From contig JAKAWQ010000010.1 in NCBI GenBank assembly GCA_021816925.1, forward strand, positions 1-64,000: 64,000 nt of DNA, given 5' to 3'. The notes below the pieces were generated by a model that saw nothing but the letters and a program-made list of their open reading frames with translations, had not been told where the DNA came from and did not search any database. Every line of letters starts with the position of its first letter. The stretch's first letter is position 1. Positions 35,911 to 45,706 of the stretch are shown one piece after another. Made by a program: the position numbers and the translations under genes. The stretch is from Pseudomonadota bacterium (lineage in GTDB: Bacteria; Pseudomonadota; Alphaproteobacteria; Acetobacterales; Acetobacteraceae).

Positions 35911-37437
35911 ATGGACAGTCTCGATGTCAACAAGATCATCGCGAGCGTGCTGGTGGCCGGCATTGCCTTCATGGTCACGGGCTTCATCGCCGATGGCGTG
36001 GTCCGGCGCGGCGAGCCTGCCAAGCCAGCCTTCATGGTCGCGATGAAGAGCCAGCCCAAGGCCGCCGCTGCGAAGCCTGTGCCCGTGCCGAGCATCACTC
36101 CGCTGCTTGCAAAGGCGGACGTGAAGAAGGGGCAGACGTTCGTCGAGGAGGTTTGCGCCGCTTGCCACAACTATGCCGCCGGCGCCGGCACCAAGATCGG
36201 TCCGGACCTTTATGGCGTGGTCGGGCGGCCGCGCGCCTCGGTCCCGGGTTTCGCCTATTCCGCCGCCATCAAGAAGCTCGGAGGCAACTGGACCTACCAC
36301 AACCTCAACCTCTGGCTGTTCGACCCGCAGAAGGTCGCGCCCGGGACGCGCATGACCTATACGGGCATCAAGAACACCGAGACGCGTGCCGAGGTGATCG
36401 CCTTCCTGCGCACGCTCTCGCCCCACCCTGCGCCGCTGCCGAAGGGTTCCCCCGCAGCGGTCAAGGCGGCAGCCCCGGCGACTGCCAAAGCGGCAGCGCC
36501 CGCCGCGGCCGCAAAGCCTGCGGCACCCCCCGCCAAGCCCGCTTCCGTGCAGGGCGCGGCACCGGCCCTCTCGCCCGCTTTCGCTGCGTTGCTTGATCAC
36601 GCGGACGTGAAGAAAGGCCAGTCCTATGTCGAAGAGGTCTGCGCCGCCTGCCACAATTACACTGCCGGCGCGGGCACCAAGATCGGCCCCGACCTTTATG
36701 GCGTGGTCGGGCGGCCGCGCGCCTCGGTCCCGGGTTTCGCCTATTCCGCGGGTCTCAAGAAGCTCGGAGGCGACTGGACCTACGCGGCCCTGGACGAGTG
36801 GCTGACCAACCCGATGAAAATGGTGCCGGGGACGCTCATGGCCTTCCCGGGCATTGCCAAGACCGCCACGCGTGCCGAGGTGATCGCCTTCCTGCGCACG
36901 CTCTCGCCCCACCCTGCGCCGCTGCCGAAGGTTTCCCCCGCAGCGGTCAAGGCGGCAGCCCCGGCGACTGCCAAAGCGGCAGCGCCCGCCGCGGCCGCAA
37001 AGCCTGCGGCACCCCCCGCCAAGCCCGCTTCCGTGCAGGGCGCGGCACCGGCTCTCTCGCCCGCTTTCGCCGCGTTGCTTGATCACGCGGACGTGAAGAA
37101 GGGCCAGTCCTATGTCGAAGAGGTCTGCGCCGCCTGCCACAATTACACTGCCGGTGCGGGCACCAAGATCGGCCCCGACCTTTATGGCGTGGTCGGGCGG
37201 CCGCGCGCCTCGGTCCCGGGTTTCGCCTATTCCGCGGGTCTCAAGAAGCTCGGAGGCGACTGGACCTACGCGGCCCTGGACGAGTGGCTGACCAACCCGA
37301 TGAAAATGGTGCCGGGGACGCTCATGGCCTTCCCGGGCATTGCCAAGACCGCCACGCGGGCCGACGTGATCGCCTTCCTGCGCACGCTTTCTCCCCACCC
37401 TGCGCCGCTGCCGAAGGCAGCGGGCGCCAAGCCCTAA
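35911..37437 (+). CDS. membrane-anchored triheme cytochrome c (CycM-like)
   Basis: A 508-residue protein. The N-terminal signal anchor DVNKIIASVLVAGIAFMVTG is that of CycM-type cytochrome c552. Three cytochrome c domains follow, with heme motifs CAACH starting at Cys82, Cys244 and Cys406. Axial Met candidates lie in PGTRMTYTGI (domain 1) and PGTLMAFPGI (domains 2 and 3). Ala/Pro/Lys-rich linkers separate the domains. Family members normally carry one or two hemes. Domains 2 and 3 plus linkers repeat every 486 bp (162 residues) at near identity. It probably shuttles electrons from the bc1 complex to a terminal oxidase. The ATG at 35911 is opposite pheA; the 192-bp gap holds the divergent promoters, not identified. 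Confidence 0.9.
   Translation: MDSLDVNKIIASVLVAGIAFMVTGFIADGVVRRGEPAKPAFMVAMKSQPKAAAAKPVPVPSITPLLAKADVKKGQTFVEEVCAACHNYAAGAGTKIGPDLYGVVGRPRASVPGFAYSAAIKKLGGNWTYHNLNLWLFDPQKVAPGTRMTYTGIKNTETRAEVIAFLRTLSPHPAPLPKGSPAAVKAAAPATAKAAAPAAAAKPAAPPAKPASVQGAAPALSPAFAALLDHADVKKGQSYVEEVCAACHNYTAGAGTKIGPDLYGVVGRPRASVPGFAYSAGLKKLGGDWTYAALDEWLTNPMKMVPGTLMAFPGIAKTATRAEVIAFLRTLSPHPAPLPKVSPAAVKAAAPATAKAAAPAAAAKPAAPPAKPASVQGAAPALSPAFAALLDHADVKKGQSYVEEVCAACHNYTAGAGTKIGPDLYGVVGRPRASVPGFAYSAGLKKLGGDWTYAALDEWLTNPMKMVPGTLMAFPGIAKTATRADVIAFLRTLSPHPAPLPKAAGAKP
36445..36540 (+). repeat. linker copy 1 of the 486-bp cytochrome repeat
   Basis: This 96-bp segment codes for the Ala/Lys/Pro linker after cytochrome domain 1. 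It recurs at 36931-37026, exactly 486 bp on, after domain 2, with at most a few differences by eye (first codons GGT against GTT). It shows that the duplication unit included a linker. Confidence 0.8.
36541..36930 (+). repeat. tandem repeat copy A (cytochrome domain 2)
   Basis: A 390-bp unit encoding domain 2. It matches 37027-37416 with only about eight substitutions counted by eye, mostly silent. Domain 1 (36055-36444 in register) shares long identical blocks around 36200-36270 but differs in the second half of the domain. The order of events therefore looks like an older duplication, a recent one, and possibly gene conversion. Confidence 0.88.
37027..37416 (+). repeat. tandem repeat copy B (cytochrome domain 3)
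   Basis: The second copy of the 486-bp-period unit. It ends at the codons for the PAPLPK segment, after which the sequence leaves the repeat and stops at 37437. The difference in the last helix is GCCGAC against GCCGAG (Asp for Glu). Confidence 0.88.
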
Positions 37438-37442
37438 CGCGC

Positions 37443-38231
37443 TTGGTCGCGGCCCCCGCGACGGCGTTTCTCGCCGCCGCCGAGGCGGCCGCCGACGCTG
37501 CGGGCGCGGCCCTCAGACGCTATTTTCGCGCCTCAGTTGCGGTCGAGGAGAAGGCGGATCTCAGCCCCGTCACGCTGGCGGACCGAGCCGCCGAGCAGGC
37601 GATGCGGGCTGTTCTTGCAGAGCGCTTTCCCGACCACGGCCTGTTCGGCGAGGAGTTCGGCCGGGAACGCCCCGAAGCCGAGCTTTGCTGGGTGCTCGAT
37701 CCGATCGACGGCACGCGCGCCTTCATCACCGGGCGGCCGCTCTTCGGAACGCTGATCGCGCTCCAAGAGGCAGGCCGCCCCGTCCTCGGCCTGATCGACC
37801 AGCCGATCACAGGCGAACGCTGGATCGGCCTGGCCGGCCAGCCCACCCGCTTCGCCGGCGTGCTTGGCGGCCGCGCCGGGTGCCGGCGGTGCCCGCGGCT
37901 CGCCTCCGCCGAGCTTTCCTGCACCATGCCGGAGATGTTCTCCTCGGCCGAGGCCGCGCGCTTCGCACGCCTGCAATCCGCCTGCCGGCGCACGAGCTGG
38001 GGCGGGGATTGCTATGCTTATGGTCTGCTGGCACTCGGGATGATCGACGTTGTTGCCGAATCCGGCCTCAAGCCCTGGGATTGGGCGGCTCTCGTCCCCA
38101 TCGTCGAAGGCGCAGGTGGCCGTATGACGGACTGGGAGGGGCGCACGCTCGCGCCGGGCGCTTCCGGCCAGGTGCTGGCCGTGGGCGATCCGGCGCTGGT
38201 TGCCCCCGCACTCGCCCGGCTCGCCGCGTAG
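37443..38231 (+). CDS. hisN: inositol-monophosphatase family, likely histidinol-phosphatase HisN
   Basis: About 262 residues. Metal-binding motifs of the family are present: GLFGEEFG, WVLDPIDGTRAFITGRPLFG, and the late motif KPWDWAALVPIVEGAGGRMT. The TRAFITG segment is the pattern of histidinol-phosphate phosphatases, which act in histidine synthesis, rather than of SuhB. TTG 37443 begins 6 bp after the cytochrome stop without a clear ribosome site, so the start is uncertain. It is followed by the peptide-transport operon after 29 bp. Confidence 0.8.
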   Translation: MVAAPATAFLAAAEAAADAAGAALRRYFRASVAVEEKADLSPVTLADRAAEQAMRAVLAERFPDHGLFGEEFGRERPEAELCWVLDPIDGTRAFITGRPLFGTLIALQEAGRPVLGLIDQPITGERWIGLAGQPTRFAGVLGGRAGCRRCPRLASAELSCTMPEMFSSAEAARFARLQSACRRTSWGGDCYAYGLLALGMIDVVAESGLKPWDWAALVPIVEGAGGRMTDWEGRTLAPGASGQVLAVGDPALVAPALARLAA

Positions 38232-38260
38232 GCCGGCCCACCCGCGCGGAGGAAGATCTC

Positions 38261-40108
38261 TTGATACGGCGACGCACGCTCCTGGCAAGCCTCTCCTCAA
38301 CCTTCTCCGGCGGCCTTGCCGGAACCCGAGCGCACGCCACTGCCCCGCCGCCCGCGCGCACGGACGCCGTCTCTGTGCTCGGTCCGCCCGCACTTCCTCC
38401 CGGTTTCACCCATTTCCCCTACGTCAACCCCGGCGCGCCCAAGGGCGGCAGCGTCACCCTCTTCGCCCTCGGCGGCTTCGACAGTTTCAACCCCTACATC
38501 CTGCGCGGCACGCCCGCCTCCGGCCTTGTGCGCCTCTGGGACACGCTGCTCACCACCTCCGCGGACGAGGCCGGCACCGGCTACGCCCACCTCGCCGAGG
38601 CCGTCGAGATCAGCCCTGACCGCGCCACCATCACTTTCACCCTTGATCCTGCCGCCCGCTTCTATGACGGCACCGCCGTCACCGCCGCCGATGTCGTCTT
38701 CACCTTCCACGCGCTCGTCTCCGCCGGCCAGCCCTTCTACAGGCTCTATTATTCCGCGGTCGGCTCGCTCGATGCCCCCTCCCGGCGCGCCGTCCGTTTC
38801 CATCTCCGCTCCGTCAGGAGCCGCGAGCTGCCGCTGATCCTGGGCGAGCTTCCGGTGCTTCCGGCCGCCTTCTTCGCCCACCGCGACTTCTCCCGTCCCC
38901 TCAGCGAGCCCCCGTTCGGCTCGGGCCCCTACCGTATCGGCACCTACGCGTTCGACCGCTCCATCACCTACCAGCGCAATTTGGACTATTGGGCGGCCGA
39001 CCGCCCGACCGCCCGCGGCCTCTTCAACTTCGATACAATCCACACCGAATATTTCCGCGACGACACGGTTGCCTTCGAGGCGTTCAAGGCCGGCAACATC
39101 GACTTCCGCAATGAGAACATTTCGAAGAACTGGGCCACCAGCTATGATTTCCCGGCTGTCAGGCGCGGCCTCGTCAAGCGCCGCCGCGTGCGCTACCGGC
39201 TGCCCACCGGCATGCAGGGCTTCGCCATGAACACGCGCCGTGCCATCTTCGCCGATCCGCGCGTGCGCAAGGCGATGGCCTGGGCCTTCAACTTCCGCTG
39301 GGAGAACAAGAACCTCTTCTACGGCCTCTACACCCGCTCTCTCAGCTACTTCAGCAACAGCGACCTTGCTTCTTCGGGCCTGCCCGAGGGCGCCGAACTC
39401 GCTCTGCTCGAACCCTGGCGGAAGAAGCTGCCGCCCGAGCTTTTCACCGAACCCTTCACGCTGCCCGAAGGGAGCAGCTCGGGCATCGACAACAAGGCGC
39501 TGCTTGAGGCCTTCCGCATGCTGGAGGCAGCCGGATGGCATGTCGCCGGCGGCCGGCTCGTCAACCACTCGGGCCAGCCGTTCGTCTTCGAGATCCTGCT
39601 ACCCGACCCCACTTTCGAGCGCGTCGCCCTGCCCTATACGTCGTGGCTGAAACGGCTCGGCATCACCGCGACCGTGCGCATCATCGATCCTGCGCAGTAC
39701 CAACGCCGGATGAACAACTTCGATTTCGACATGACCATGACGGTGATCCCTGAATCCGAGATTCCCGGCAACGAACAGCGCAACTACTGGACCTGCGCCG
39801 CGGCGCACACGCAAGGCAGCCAGAACCTGATGGGCGTGTGCAGCCCGGTGGTGGATGCGCTGGTGGAGAAGTTGATCGCCGCGCCGGATCGGCCATCCGT
39901 CCTTGCCGCCGCACATGCGCTTGACCGCGTGCTGCTCTGGGGTTGGTACATGGTGCCGCAATGGCACTCGAACTATTTCAACCTCGCCTACTGGAACCGC
40001 TTCGGCTTTCCCACCGAGCCGGTGCGCACCGGCTACGTGTTCGACGCTTGGTGGATCGACGAGACACTCGCCGCCGCCACCGACGCCGCCCGCCGCGCCG
40101 GGCTTTAG
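38261..40108 (+). CDS. yejA: oligopeptide-type ABC substrate-binding protein (YejA-like)
   Basis: A 615-residue extracytoplasmic binding protein. The TTG start is supported by GGAGGAAG at 38249-38256. The twin-arginine-type leader (MIRRRTLLASLSSTFSGGLA) ends near ATA. The SBP type 5 fold has GGFDSFNPYILRGTPASG, PFGSGPYRIGTYAFD and LPTGMQGFAMNTRRAIFADP. Near the C-terminus is NYWTCAAAHTQGSQNLMGVC, typical of YejA. The partner genes yejBEF follow directly. The system imports peptides, including microcin C-type antimicrobials in enterobacteria. Confidence 0.9.
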   Translation: MIRRRTLLASLSSTFSGGLAGTRAHATAPPPARTDAVSVLGPPALPPGFTHFPYVNPGAPKGGSVTLFALGGFDSFNPYILRGTPASGLVRLWDTLLTTSADEAGTGYAHLAEAVEISPDRATITFTLDPAARFYDGTAVTAADVVFTFHALVSAGQPFYRLYYSAVGSLDAPSRRAVRFHLRSVRSRELPLILGELPVLPAAFFAHRDFSRPLSEPPFGSGPYRIGTYAFDRSITYQRNLDYWAADRPTARGLFNFDTIHTEYFRDDTVAFEAFKAGNIDFRNENISKNWATSYDFPAVRRGLVKRRRVRYRLPTGMQGFAMNTRRAIFADPRVRKAMAWAFNFRWENKNLFYGLYTRSLSYFSNSDLASSGLPEGAELALLEPWRKKLPPELFTEPFTLPEGSSSGIDNKALLEAFRMLEAAGWHVAGGRLVNHSGQPFVFEILLPDPTFERVALPYTSWLKRLGITATVRIIDPAQYQRRMNNFDFDMTMTVIPESEIPGNEQRNYWTCAAAHTQGSQNLMGVCSPVVDALVEKLIAAPDRPSVLAAAHALDRVLLWGWYMVPQWHSNYFNLAYWNRFGFPTEPVRTGYVFDAWWIDETLAAATDAARRAGL

Positions 40109-40217
40109 CGAGCATGCCGGTGCAGGGCGCCGGGCAAGGGGTTCCATCCCTTGCAACCCCGCCTAGGGCCGAGCCCTTGGAACCCGTCCTTTGGCCGGCC
40201 GAGTTCGACACCCGTCG

Positions 40218-41288
40218 ATGATCGCCTACCTGCTGCGGCGGCTCTTCCTCGTCATCCCGACGCTGGTCGGAATCATCGCCATCAACTTCGCAGTCATACA
40301 GTTGGCTCCCGGAGGTCCGGTCGAGCAGATGATCGCGCGCATCAAGGGTGAAGGCGCCGTGCTTGCCGGTGTGACCGGGCAGGGGATGCCGGAAGCTGCG
40401 GGGCCCGGTCTCTATCGCGGCGAGCAGGGTCTCGATCCGCATCTCATTGCTCAGATCCGCAAGATGTTCGGTTTCGACAAGCCGCCGCTCGTCCGTTTCC
40501 TCGACATGCTGCGCAACTACGCTACCTTCCATCTCGGCCGCAGCTTCTTCCTCGACAAGCCGGTGCTCTCGCTGGTGCTGAGCCGCATGCCGGTTTCGAT
40601 CTCGCTCGGGCTCTGGTCAACGCTGCTCGTCTATCTCGTTTCCATTCCGCTCGGCATCGCCAAGGCCGTGCGCGACGGCAGCCGCTTCGATATTGCCAGC
40701 ACCGCCGCCGTGCTGCTCGGCTATGCGGTGCCGGGCTTCCTGCTCGCCATCCTGCTGATCGTGCTCTTCGCCGGCGGCTCCTTCGTGCAGTGGTTTCCGC
40801 TGCGTGGTCTCGTCAGCGCCGACTGGTGGTCGCTTCCCTGGCCGGCGCGCATCGCGAATTACCTCTGGCACATGGTGCTGCCCGTCACGGCGATGACGTT
40901 GGGCGGATTCGCCAGCCTCACCATGCTCACCAAGAACTGCTTTCTCGAGGAGATCGGCAAGCAGTACGTGCTCACCGCGCGTGCCAAGGGCGCCTCGGAA
41001 GGGCGGGTGCTCTACGGCCACGTCTTTCGCAACGCCATGCTGCTCGTCGTCGCCGGCTTTCCGCAGGCCTTCATCGGCATCCTCTTCACGAGCGCGCTCC
41101 TGATCGAGATCATCTTCTCCTTGAACGGGCTCGGCCTGCTCGGCTTCGAGGCCGCCGTGCAACGCGACTACCCGGTGATGTTCGGCACGCTCTACATCTT
41201 CACCCTGCTTGGCCTCGTGCTGCAGATCATCGGCGACTTCCTCTACACCGTCGTCGACCCGCGCATCGATTTCGGGGTCCGGCGGTGA
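40218..41288 (+). CDS. yejB: peptide ABC transporter permease YejB
   Basis: A 356-residue membrane protein with six helices. The start [20 protein letters not shown] and the [16 protein letters not shown] region are typical. A long periplasmic loop (about residues 40-100) carries [20 protein letters not shown], a YejB feature. The EAA loop is [20 protein letters not shown]. The ATG at 40218 was chosen by family similarity. The TGA stop overlaps the yejE GTG. Confidence 0.92.
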   Translation: MIAYLLRRLFLVIPTLVGIIAINFAVIQLAPGGPVEQMIARIKGEGAVLAGVTGQGMPEAAGPGLYRGEQGLDPHLIAQIRKMFGFDKPPLVRFLDMLRNYATFHLGRSFFLDKPVLSLVLSRMPVSISLGLWSTLLVYLVSIPLGIAKAVRDGSRFDIASTAAVLLGYAVPGFLLAILLIVLFAGGSFVQWFPLRGLVSADWWSLPWPARIANYLWHMVLPVTAMTLGGFASLTMLTKNCFLEEIGKQYVLTARAKGASEGRVLYGHVFRNAMLLVVAGFPQAFIGILFTSALLIEIIFSLNGLGLLGFEAAVQRDYPVMFGTLYIFTLLGLVLQIIGDFLYTVVDPRIDFGVRR

Positions 41289-42313
41289 GGCTTTCCCCGC
41301 TCACACGCCGCCGGCTCGCCGCCTTCCGCGCCAATCGCCGCGGCGTCATCTGCCTCTGGATCTTCACCGCGCTCTTCGTCGTTTCGCTGTTCGCGGAGTT
41401 CGTGGCGAACGACCGCCCCCTCGTCATGCAGTATCGCGGCATCTGGTATTTTCCGGTGCTCGTCAATTATCCCGGCACCGATTTCGGCCCTGATTTCCTG
41501 CCCACCGAGACGGACTACAAGGACCCGGCCGTTGCGCGCGCCATCCAGAGGCATGGCTGGATGATCTGGCCGCTCATCCCCTATCATTACGATACAATCG
41601 TCAACAAACTTCCCTCCCCGGCGCCGAGCCCGCCCACCTGGCGGAACTGGCTTGGCACCGACGCCGACGGCCGGGACGTGCTCGCCCGTGTGATCTATGG
41701 CTTCCGCATCTCGGTGTTGTTCGGCTTCACCCTCACCGTGCTCTCCTCGATCGTCGGCATTGCCGCCGGCGCGGTGCAGGGATTCTATGGCGGCTTGGTC
41801 GATCTCCTCGGCCAGCGCGGCATCGAGATGTGGTCCGGCATGCCGCAGCTCTTCCTGCTGATCATCCTCTCGAGCGTGATCACCCCCTCTTTCTGGGTGC
41901 TGCTCGTCTTCCTGCTGCTGTTCAGTTGGATGTCGCTCACCGGCCTCGTCCGCGCCGAGTTCCTGCGCGGTCGCAATCTCGAATATGTGCGGGCGGCACG
42001 TGCGCTTGGCGTCTCGGATGTGGTGGTGATGTGGCGTCACGTGCTGCCGAACGCGATGGTCGCCGTGCTGACCTTTCTCCCCTTCATCCTCTCGGGCTCG
42101 GTCACGGTGCTTGCGAGCCTCGATTTCCTCGGCTTTGGCCTGCCGCCCGGCTCGCCCTCGCTCGGCGAGCTCGTCAACGAAGCCAAGAACAACCTGCAGG
42201 CCCCTTGGCTTGGCATCACGGCCTTCGTCGTACTCGGCGGCACGCTGGCACTCCTGATCTTCGTCGGCGAAGCTGTCCGCGATGCCTTCGACCCGCGCAA
42301 GACGCTCTCGTGA
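41285..42313 (+). CDS. yejE: peptide ABC transporter permease YejE
   Basis: A 342-residue membrane protein. GTG 41285 overlaps the yejB stop as GTGA. The start is [20 protein letters not shown], followed by a YejE-type periplasmic loop ([20 protein letters not shown]) and [20 protein letters not shown]. The EAA loop is [20 protein letters not shown]. It forms the heterodimeric channel with YejB. Confidence 0.93.
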   Translation: MRLSPLTRRRLAAFRANRRGVICLWIFTALFVVSLFAEFVANDRPLVMQYRGIWYFPVLVNYPGTDFGPDFLPTETDYKDPAVARAIQRHGWMIWPLIPYHYDTIVNKLPSPAPSPPTWRNWLGTDADGRDVLARVIYGFRISVLFGFTLTVLSSIVGIAAGAVQGFYGGLVDLLGQRGIEMWSGMPQLFLLIILSSVITPSFWVLLVFLLLFSWMSLTGLVRAEFLRGRNLEYVRAARALGVSDVVVMWRHVLPNAMVAVLTFLPFILSGSVTVLASLDFLGFGLPPGSPSLGELVNEAKNNLQAPWLGITAFVVLGGTLALLIFVGEAVRDAFDPRKTLS

Positions 42314-43941
42314 GCCTCGTCGAGGTTGAAGACCTCGCCGTTTCGTTCGGTGCGCGCCGGGTGGTGGAGGATGTCTCCTTCACGCTCGAGCGCGGCGAAA
42401 CGCTGGCAATGGTGGGCGAATCGGGTTCGGGAAAGACGCTCACCGCGCTTTCGCTGCTCCAGCTCCTGCCGCCCGGCGCGCGCAACTCCGCCGGCCGCAT
42501 CCTGCTGGACCGACAATCGGTGATCGGCGCCGGCCCGCTCGTATTGCATCGGCTGCGCGGCGGGCTTGCCGGCATGATCTTCCAGGAGCCGATGAGCAGC
42601 CTCAATCCGCTGCATCGCATCGGCCGGCAGATCGCCGAGGCAATCACGCTGCACCGCCGCCTTCCCCGTGGCGCCTTGCGCGCGCGCGTGGAGGCGCTGC
42701 TCGAGGCCGCCGGCTTTGCCGATGCCGCGCATCGCATCGACGCTTTTCCGCATCAGCTTTCTGGTGGCCAGCGCCAGCGCGTGATGATCGCGATAGCGCT
42801 CGCGAACGATCCCGCCCTTCTGATCGCCGACGAGCCCACCACTGCGCTCGACGTCACCATCCAGGCGCAGATTCTCGACCTTCTCGCCGCCGAGAAGAAG
42901 GCGCGCGGCCTCGCGCTCCTTCTCATCACGCACAATCTCGCGATCGTTCGCCGCATGGCCGACCGGGTGGCCGTGATGCAGGGTGGCCGCATCGTCGAGG
43001 CCGGGCCCGCCGGCGAGATCTTCGCCGCGCCGCGCCACGCCTACACGCGGATGCTATTGGAGGCGGTACCGCGCGGCGGGCCCGCCACGCGCCCGCACGG
43101 AGCCACACCGTTGCTTGCCGCCGAGGCGCTCGAGGTTTGCTTTCCGATCCGTGCGGGTCTCCTGCGCCGCAAGGTGGCGGAGGTGCGCGCGGTCGATTGC
43201 GTTTCGTTCAGCCTCAATGCCGGCGAGACGCTCGGGCTCGTGGGCGAGTCGGGCTCGGGCAAGACCAGCCTCGGACTTGCGCTGGTCGGCCTCGCGGCGA
43301 CCGCAGGCTGCGTCACCTTCGAGGGACGGGAGATCAGCGGTCTGTCGCGCCAGGCGCTGAGACCGCTCCGCGCGCGCATGCAGATCGTCTTCCAGGATCC
43401 CTTCGGCAGCCTTTCGCCGCGTCTTTCTGTCGGCGAGATTGTCGCCGAGGGGCTCGCCGTGCACATGCCCCACCTTTCGCGCGCCGAGCGGGAGAAGCGC
43501 GTTGTTGCTGCGCTTGCCGAGGTTGGTCTTCCCGCCGACGCCGTGCTCCGCTATCCGCACGAGTTCAGCGGCGGGCAGCGCCAGCGAATTGCGATTGCAC
43601 GGGCGATGATCCTGAAACCGCGCCTGGTCGTGCTCGACGAGCCGACCAGTGCGCTCGATGCGTCGGTGCAGGCGGAGATCGTCGATCTCCTGCGCGATCT
43701 GCAAGCGCGCCACGACCTCGCCTACCTTTTCATCAGTCACGACCTTGCTGTGGTGCGTGCGCTTGCCCACCGCGTCGTGGTTTTGCGCGCCGGCTGCATC
43801 GTCGAGCAGGGCCTGACCGAAGAGCTCTTCGCCGCCCCGCGCGAGCCCTACACGAAGGCGCTGATCGCCGCGGCCTTTCCTGATTCGTCTGCGCTTGCCT
43901 GTTCCGGCTCGTCAGGACCGCGCGCCGCGCACAGCGTATAG
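42310..43941 (+). CDS. yejF: peptide ABC transporter ATPase YejF (two nucleotide-binding domains)
   Basis: A 543-residue fusion of two ABC ATPases. The first has Walker A GESGSGKT, signature [20 protein letters not shown] and Walker [13 protein letters not shown]. The second (from about residue 270) has [29 protein letters not shown] and [15 protein letters not shown] 42310 overlaps the yejE stop (GTGA). The 3-prime end overlaps the convergent ctaA by 30 bp. Confidence 0.94.
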   Translation: MSLVEVEDLAVSFGARRVVEDVSFTLERGETLAMVGESGSGKTLTALSLLQLLPPGARNSAGRILLDRQSVIGAGPLVLHRLRGGLAGMIFQEPMSSLNPLHRIGRQIAEAITLHRRLPRGALRARVEALLEAAGFADAAHRIDAFPHQLSGGQRQRVMIAIALANDPALLIADEPTTALDVTIQAQILDLLAAEKKARGLALLLITHNLAIVRRMADRVAVMQGGRIVEAGPAGEIFAAPRHAYTRMLLEAVPRGGPATRPHGATPLLAAEALEVCFPIRAGLLRRKVAEVRAVDCVSFSLNAGETLGLVGESGSGKTSLGLALVGLAATAGCVTFEGREISGLSRQALRPLRARMQIVFQDPFGSLSPRLSVGEIVAEGLAVHMPHLSRAEREKRVVAALAEVGLPADAVLRYPHEFSGGQRQRIAIARAMILKPRLVVLDEPTSALDASVQAEIVDLLRDLQARHDLAYLFISHDLAVVRALAHRVVVLRAGCIVEQGLTEELFAAPREPYTKALIAAAFPDSSALACSGSSGPRAAHSV

Positions 43942-45012
43942 GGCGAGGAGGGAGGCAGTCAGCAGGAGCGTTGCCGTCAATTGATGGGCGACGCCGAGCC
44001 AGACCGGCACGACGGCGAGCAGCGTTGCGACACCCAGACCGTATTGCAGCAGGACGACAAGGCCGAGCGCTGCGAAGGCGGCCCGTGCCGCGCGCGGCAG
44101 CGCAACCGGCCGGCGAACTCCGAGGGCGAGGAAAACGGTGAGCAGGGCGGTGAGCAGAGCGAGGGTTGCGAGTAGCCGGTGGTCGAACTGCACGGCGGCG
44201 GGATTGCGCACCAAGTTGGTGAGCACGGGATGGAGCCGGGCATAATTGGCGGGGACGATGTGCCCCTCCATCAGTGGGAAGGTGTTGTAGACGAAGCCCG
44301 CATGGGTTCCGGCCACGAGGCCGCCGGCGGCGATGGTGAGGGTGACGAGGCAGAGGGTGAGGAGGGTGAGGCGGAAGAGCGCACGCGCGCCCGGGAGCGG
44401 CTCGGGCCGGGGTGCCAGGAGGGCGAGCCCGGTCCAGAGGATGGCCGCATAGAGCGCGAGCGCGAAGATGAGGTGGAGCACGAGCCAGGGCGCGGCGACG
44501 GAGGTACTGTCGGGGCGGAAGCCGGTTGCCACCATCAGCCAGCCGATCAGGCCCTGCACGCCGCCGAGCACGAAGAACAGCAGGAGGCGCGCGGCGAGCC
44601 AAGGGGTGACGCGGCCTTGCCACCAGAAGATGGCAAGCGGGCCGATCACGGTGAGCCCGATCAGGCGACCCCAGAGGCGGTGCACCCATTCCAGCCAGAA
44701 GATGCTCTGGAAGCCGGCCAGGCCGAAGCCGCGGTTGACGAGCTCGTATTGGGGAGTTCCGCGATAGAGCGCGTAGAGGCGCTCCCAGGCGGCGTGACTG
44801 AGCGGGGGAAGCACACCGGAGAGTGGGGCCCAACGCATGATCGAAAGGCCCGAGCCGGTGAGCCTGGTTGCGCCGCCGAGGCCGACCATGACAAAGATCA
44901 TGCCGGCGAGCACGAAGAGCCAGCCGGCGAGAAGGCGGCCGTTGCGGTCAGGGTTCCCGGCTAAGGCCGGCTGGCGGGAGGTGACGGCGAAGGCTCGGGC
45001 GGCGGACAGCAT
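43912..45012 (-). CDS. ctaA: heme A synthase CtaA (COX15 family)
   Basis: A 366-residue protein with eight helices that oxidises heme O to heme A for cytochrome aa3 oxidase. Motifs include VGLGGATRLTGSGLSIMRWA, WLEWVHRLWGRLIGL (heme-ligand His), GLVAGTHAGFVYNTFPLMEG, NPAAVQFDHRLLA and VWLGVAHQLTATLLLT. The ATG at 45012 gives a normal N-terminus; the upstream in-frame ATG at 45126 adds a non-conserved leader. The 226-bp gap to usg (45013-45238) shows no recognisable element. Confidence 0.93.
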   Translation of the reverse strand: MLSAARAFAVTSRQPALAGNPDRNGRLLAGWLFVLAGMIFVMVGLGGATRLTGSGLSIMRWAPLSGVLPPLSHAAWERLYALYRGTPQYELVNRGFGLAGFQSIFWLEWVHRLWGRLIGLTVIGPLAIFWWQGRVTPWLAARLLLFFVLGGVQGLIGWLMVATGFRPDSTSVAAPWLVLHLIFALALYAAILWTGLALLAPRPEPLPGARALFRLTLLTLCLVTLTIAAGGLVAGTHAGFVYNTFPLMEGHIVPANYARLHPVLTNLVRNPAAVQFDHRLLATLALLTALLTVFLALGVRRPVALPRAARAAFAALGLVVLLQYGLGVATLLAVVPVWLGVAHQLTATLLLTASLLALYAVRGARS

Positions 45013-45238
45013 CGCGTCAGGGAACCTCGTTCGGGGGCGCGCGACAGGCGAGCCCGCCGTTTGCGGCGGCCGCACGGGATGCGCCAGGAACGCCCTCTTT
45101 GTCCACCCGTCCCCCGCGGGTAGCATGACGAGGCGCGCCGATGGCCAAGGGCGTCGCGGCTTGCCTTGCGTCCGGACCGGCTTTGCCCCGAGGGCCGAGT
45201 GGTACAGCCATTCGGGACGTCTAGCCGGTGCCCTGGGC

Positions 45239-45499
45239 TTACTGCAGGGTCAGGAGATGGCCGGCATGGCGCCACCGTCCGCGCGCGAGGGAATCGGCGG
45301 CGGCGACCCGCACCGAATGGAGCGGCCCGTCGAGCTCGCGGCGCCAGAACGCGAGAAAGCGCCGAAGCTCCGGGAACTGCGGCGCAAGATCGTAGTCTTG
45401 CCAGATGAACGTCTGCAGGAGGCCGGGGTGGTCGGGCAGCCGGTAGAGAATTTCGGCGGTGGTCAGGCGCCATTCGCGCGGCCGTGACGGCAAGTGCAT
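45239..45499 (-). CDS. usg: Usg family protein
   Basis: An 86-residue alphaproteobacterial Usg protein (WRLTTAEILYRLPDHPGLLQ, then TFIWQDYDLAPQFPELRRFL and LDGPLHSVRVA). Its function is unknown. The ATG at 45499 matches the family length. It is divergent from groESL, sharing the 318-bp region 45500-45817. Confidence 0.88.
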   Translation of the reverse strand: MHLPSRPREWRLTTAEILYRLPDHPGLLQTFIWQDYDLAPQFPELRRFLAFWRRELDGPLHSVRVAAADSLARGRWRHAGHLLTLQ

Positions 45500-45643
45500 G
45501 GTTCGGTCCTTCGCTCCTTCATCTCTTCCCTTTCGGGTTGTTGCGCCCCAGGCCAGGCGTTCGGGGCGGGCGAATTGTCGAACCGGAGCCTGGCATGGCT
45601 TCCCCCCCGCAAATCAAGCAAAAATTTGTTGATAATCAGTTAC

Positions 45644-45670
45644 TTGGCACTCACACGCCAGGGGTGCTGC
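45644..45670 (+). promoter_or_regulatory. degenerate second CIRCE-like site
   Basis: The left arm TTGGCACTC (45644-45652) is identical to that of the main CIRCE 63 bp downstream. After the correct 9-nt spacer the right arm reads GGGTGCTGC, matching 5 of 9 positions of GAGTGCCAA. It may be a weak HrcA site or a decayed duplicate. Confidence 0.5.
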
Positions 45671-45677
45671 CGGCCGC

Positions 45678-45706
45678 TTGACAGGCTTGCGGGACGCGCC
45701 TAGATG
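45678..45706 (+). promoter_or_regulatory. groESL promoter
   Basis: TTGACA at 45678-45683 and TAGATG at 45701-45706 are separated by 17 nt. The CTTGA of the -35 region would also suit a heat-shock sigma-32 promoter. The CIRCE begins directly after the -10 box, so repressor binding would block initiation. Confidence 0.75.

Noticed and set aside
35866-37398. Minus-strand open frame with Gly/Arg repeats opposite the cytochrome
   Set aside because: The apparent repeats are only the complement of the cytochrome tandem duplication.
36541-37416. Cytochrome repeat as a CRISPR or mobile repeat
   Set aside because: The repeat is in frame, codes for complete heme domains, and has a period equal to a protein domain plus linker. 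It is an intragenic domain duplication.
45140-45230. tRNA-like stretch between ctaA and usg
   Set aside because: Some tRNA-like wording appears, but there is no T-loop GGTTCRA-type motif, no acceptor stem pairing and no anticodon arm.
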